Below are positions 6,032-7,736 of a DNA stretch of 7,736 nt, piece after piece. A program made the translations under genes and the position numbers. The notes beneath the pieces were generated by a model. That model worked only from the letters and a program-made list of their open reading frames with translations, was not told where the DNA came from and did not search any database. Each line of letters starts with the position of its first letter. The stretch's first letter is position 1. The DNA comes from Pseudomonadota bacterium (GTDB taxonomy: Bacteria > Myxococcota_A > UBA796 > SXON01), in NCBI GenBank assembly GCA_005776735.1, contig SXOM01000232.1, positions 1-7,736 of the forward strand. The letters are read 5' to 3'.

Positions 6032-7273
6032 CTACAGGTAGTAGTCGCCCATCAGGTCGACACCACCGGCGTAGAAGCCCCAATAGTTGGTGGCGTACGG
6101 GAACGCGGCACCCACACCCACGTCGAGCCGGCCACCGCCCTGCTCGTTCTTCGGCTTGATGGCGTTGAACTTCAGGCCGAAGGTGGTGGTGAAGAAGCGG
6201 AAGCTGTCGTCGACGTCGGGGTGCGACAAGTACTTGGCGTCCCACGACCACTCCCAGAACAGGGCGATGATCTCGTTGGGGCGAAGCTCGGCGTTGAACC
6301 CGGCGCTCCACCGGATGTCGCTGTCGGCGCGCGTCTCGAGGTCGGCGGCGATCTGGGCGGAGAGATCGAGGCCCTTGGCCACGCGCAGCCGCTGACCGAA
6401 GCCGATGATCGGCCGGAACGCGACGAACGTGGGCCCGGTGTTGATCTTCACGTCGAGGCCGGCGGTCAGGAGCGTGCCGGTGCGCGACGACTTGAGCAGG
6501 GCGTACTTGGCGCCGGGCTGGACCACCGCCCCCGCGAAGTCGCGACCGAGCAAGATGTGGGCGCTGGCCTGGCGCATGAACGCGTACTCGGCGTCGAGCT
6601 TGCCGCCGAACCACGCGGGGAACCCCCACTGCACGCCGAGCGAGACGTGGGAGCGGGTGTCGATCGAGGACAGGCTGAACGGCACCGCGAAGTTGAGCTC
6701 GCGCTGCGCGGCGTCGACCGCGCGGGCGCCCTTGTCGCTCCCCGGCACACGCTCGCCGAACATGAGCGCGCCCAGCTCGTCCATCCGCTCCTCGATGCGG
6801 TCCTTGAAGAGCGTCTTGGGGTACTTCTTGAGGTAGGCCTCCCAGGTCAGGGCCTCCTCGTCCGGGGTCATGTCCTTGCACTTCTTCTGGGTGTCCCGGT
6901 AGATCTGCGCGGTGTCCTCGCCAGGGCCGCGCGGCTTGACCGACTCCTGGACGTCCTCGTCCTCGTCGAACTTCAGGTCGTCGTCCTCGTCGGGGTCGTC
7001 GGTGAAGTCGAGGTCGTCGGACTCGGGCTCCTCGGCCTCGTCCTCGACCGGGGGCGGCTTGGGCGTGGTGTCGGGCGGATCTTCCTTGAAGTCCGCCTCG
7101 TCGACCTTGAGCTCGTCGCCCATCGGGATGTCGTCGTCGTCGGACTTCTTCTTCTTCTTCTTGTCCTTGCTGGACTCGGTGCTGGCCTCGTCCTCGTCGT
7201 CGTCGGCCGCCCAGGCGGGGCCCGACAGGACCAGGGAGAACAGGCAGGCCGAAAGCAGGGGGAGTCGACGCAT
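6032..7273 (-). CDS. Predicted outer-membrane beta-barrel protein with highly acidic N-terminal tail
   Basis: The 413-residue protein begins with a clear Sec signal peptide: MRR, a hydrophobic core, then AWA with likely cleavage after residue 23. This decides the start at 7271-7273; a longer frame upstream would bury the signal. Residues 24-110 are low complexity, dominated by Asp/Glu with a run of six lysines (38-43) and a Pro patch. Residues about 120-170 look helical, with the block TWEAYLKKYPKTLFKDRIEE (143-162). From about 190 to the end, alternating polar/hydrophobic strands with Gly and aromatic residues (VSLGVQWGFPAWFGG, HILLGRDFAGAVV, FFTTTFGLKFN, YWGFYAGGVDLMG) fit an outer-membrane barrel ending in DYYL. 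Function is not recognised. The acidic tail, after export, could bind divalent cations or face the periplasm as a disordered linker. A TATTAT element 26 bases upstream is a good -10 candidate, and GAGAG just before the ATG is a weak ribosome binding site. It converges on the helicase-domain gene. Confidence 0.82.
   Translation of the reverse strand: MRRLPLLSACLFSLVLSGPAWAADDDEDEASTESSKDKKKKKKSDDDDIPMGDELKVDEADFKEDPPDTTPKPPPVEDEAEEPESDDLDFTDDPDEDDDLKFDEDEDVQESVKPRGPGEDTAQIYRDTQKKCKDMTPDEEALTWEAYLKKYPKTLFKDRIEERMDELGALMFGERVPGSDKGARAVDAAQRELNFAVPFSLSSIDTRSHVSLGVQWGFPAWFGGKLDAEYAFMRQASAHILLGRDFAGAVVQPGAKYALLKSSRTGTLLTAGLDVKINTGPTFVAFRPIIGFGQRLRVAKGLDLSAQIAADLETRADSDIRWSAGFNAELRPNEIIALFWEWSWDAKYLSHPDVDDSFRFFTTTFGLKFNAIKPKNEQGGGRLDVGVGAAFPYATNYWGFYAGGVDLMGDYYL
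7145..7162 (-). repeat. (AAG)6 trinucleotide repeat encoding six lysines
   Basis: Six perfect copies of AAG on the minus strand (CTT on the plus) encode residues 38-43 of the acidic-tail barrel protein and are followed, after one serine codon, by four GAC codons. Copy-number slippage would change the lysine count without breaking the frame, so length variation between strains is possible. Confidence 0.85.
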
Positions 7274-7298
7274 CAGGCTCTCGCGAGGGAGGGCGGAG

Positions 7299-7305
7299 GA
7301 TAATA
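7299..7305. promoter_or_regulatory. Back-to-back -10-like element between divergent genes
   Basis: GATAATA reads as GATAAT (7299-7304) on the plus strand and TATTAT (7300-7305) on the minus strand; each matches five of six bases of the sigma-70-type -10 consensus. It is the most AT-rich spot in the 70-bp spacer (7274-7343). It lies 26 bases before the barrel-protein ATG and 39 before the plus-strand ATG. No matching -35 hexamer is evident on either strand, so promoter activity in either or both directions is inferred. Confidence 0.45.
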
Positions 7306-7343
7306 CGCCGAGCCCGCAGCCGCGACGGCGCGGCGGTGGGGGC

Positions 7344-7736
7344 ATGGTGAAGCAGGCATCGGGCGACGGCGATCAGGCGCTCGCAGACAGCGCCGAGGCC
7401 GTTCGGGCCTACCTCGTCGCGGCACGGGGGGGAGCGCCGCTGCTCTCCAGTGCCGACGCCCTGGTGCTGCGCGGGTGGCTCGTCCGCGGCGTTCGAATCG
7501 GCGCGATCGTGCGTGCGATCGACCTCGTCGCCGCCCGCCGGGTCGCGCAGCGCACCCGCACGCCCCTGTCGCTCACCGCGTGCCGGGCCGAGGTCGAAAA
7601 ACAGCAAAAGCGAGCCGGGGCGTGGGTGCGAGCCGGCCACGCCGTGCGCGTGGAGCCGCCCGCGCCGGACGATCCGCGGTTCGCCGCGCTGGACGCGCTC
7701 GCCGCGGGCGCGCTGGCCGAGCTCGCGGCGCTGCCC
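7344..7736 (+). CDS. Uncharacterised protein, 3' end off the right edge
   Basis: The frame opens at ATG 7344 and stays open for 131 codons to the window edge. GGTGGGGG directly upstream is a weak ribosome binding site; GTG at 7347 is an alternative start. The visible part is Ala/Arg-rich and helical: RAYLVAARGGAPLLSSADAL (21-40), LRGWLVRGVRIGAIVRAID (42-60), then TPLSLTACRAEVEKQQ (73-88) and a Pro-rich turn before another helix. The order 'start-of-domain L-S-x-A-D, W-hydrophobic-x-x-G-hydrophobic, A-I-D, S-L-x-x-C' recalls a family of conserved hypothetical proteins I have seen in high-GC bacteria, but I cannot name it or give a function. No signal peptide or membrane segment is visible, so it is probably cytoplasmic. 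Codon use and the absence of stops support a real gene. Confidence 0.65.
   Translation, partial: MVKQASGDGDQALADSAEAVRAYLVAARGGAPLLSSADALVLRGWLVRGVRIGAIVRAIDLVAARRVAQRTRTPLSLTACRAEVEKQQKRAGAWVRAGHAVRVEPPAPDDPRFAALDALAAGALAELAALP

Noticed and set aside
4426..6159. A plus-strand open frame of 577 codons overlapping the XPB-like gene in another frame.
   Set aside because: The product is nearly all Arg/Pro/Ala/Gly and runs past the gene into the antisense of the barrel gene, so it is a shadow frame.
7274..7345. An upstream extension of the barrel-protein gene to an ATG at 7345.
   Set aside because: It would place 24 residues before a textbook signal peptide and overlap the promoter region and the start of the divergent gene.
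5676..7640. A minus-strand open frame of 654 codons covering the barrel-protein region.
   Set aside because: It is out of frame with the signal-peptide-bearing 413-residue protein, and its translation is Arg/Gly low complexity without domains.

Overview
The window is GC-rich DNA (roughly 70% GC, strong G/C preference at third codon positions) from a Gram-negative bacterium. The evidence for an outer membrane is two short lipoprotein signals, a signal-peptide-bearing beta-barrel-like protein, and phosphatidylserine decarboxylase for phosphatidylethanolamine synthesis. The very short lipoprotein leaders followed by Asp/Pro/Ala-rich linkers, the CotH-type kinase-fold protein and the XPB-like helicase-associated protein together recall Myxococcota and other former Deltaproteobacteria. 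That placement is an inference from style and gene content, because no rRNA or other marker gene is present. It looks like ordinary chromosome: no mobile element, CRISPR array, tRNA or rRNA was seen.

Layout, left to right. (1) 1-1336, minus strand: a two-gene lipid unit. psd (phosphatidylserine decarboxylase) is followed, with a 4-base ATGA overlap, by an Mpo1-like (DUF962) membrane protein that runs off the left edge. psd as given carries a one-base frameshift at an A4G3 run, just before the self-cleavage site. (2) 1449-4146: two divergently transcribed predicted lipoproteins separated by 58 bp. The minus-strand one has a polysaccharide-deacetylase-like look with an altered metal site. The plus-strand one is a CotH-kinase-fold protein with a C-terminal beta-rich extension. 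(3) 4190-5950, plus strand: a protein with the XPB/Ssl2-type helicase C-terminal-3 domain but no ATPase motor. (4) 6032-7273, minus strand: a secreted protein with an extremely acidic N-terminal tail, a poly-lysine patch and a predicted outer-membrane barrel. (5) 7344-end, plus strand: the start of an uncharacterised cytoplasmic protein, divergent from gene 4 across a 70-bp spacer with a back-to-back -10-like element.

How the genes relate: psd and the Mpo1-like gene plausibly act together in membrane lipid metabolism. The two divergent lipoproteins may share control and act at the cell envelope. The helicase-domain protein, the acidic barrel protein and the last gene have no obvious functional tie to each other. 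I did not find a convincing new multi-gene system. The best leads are the psd frameshift, the ATPase-less XPB-like protein, the two lipoproteins with degenerate active-site motifs, and the acidic-tail barrel protein.
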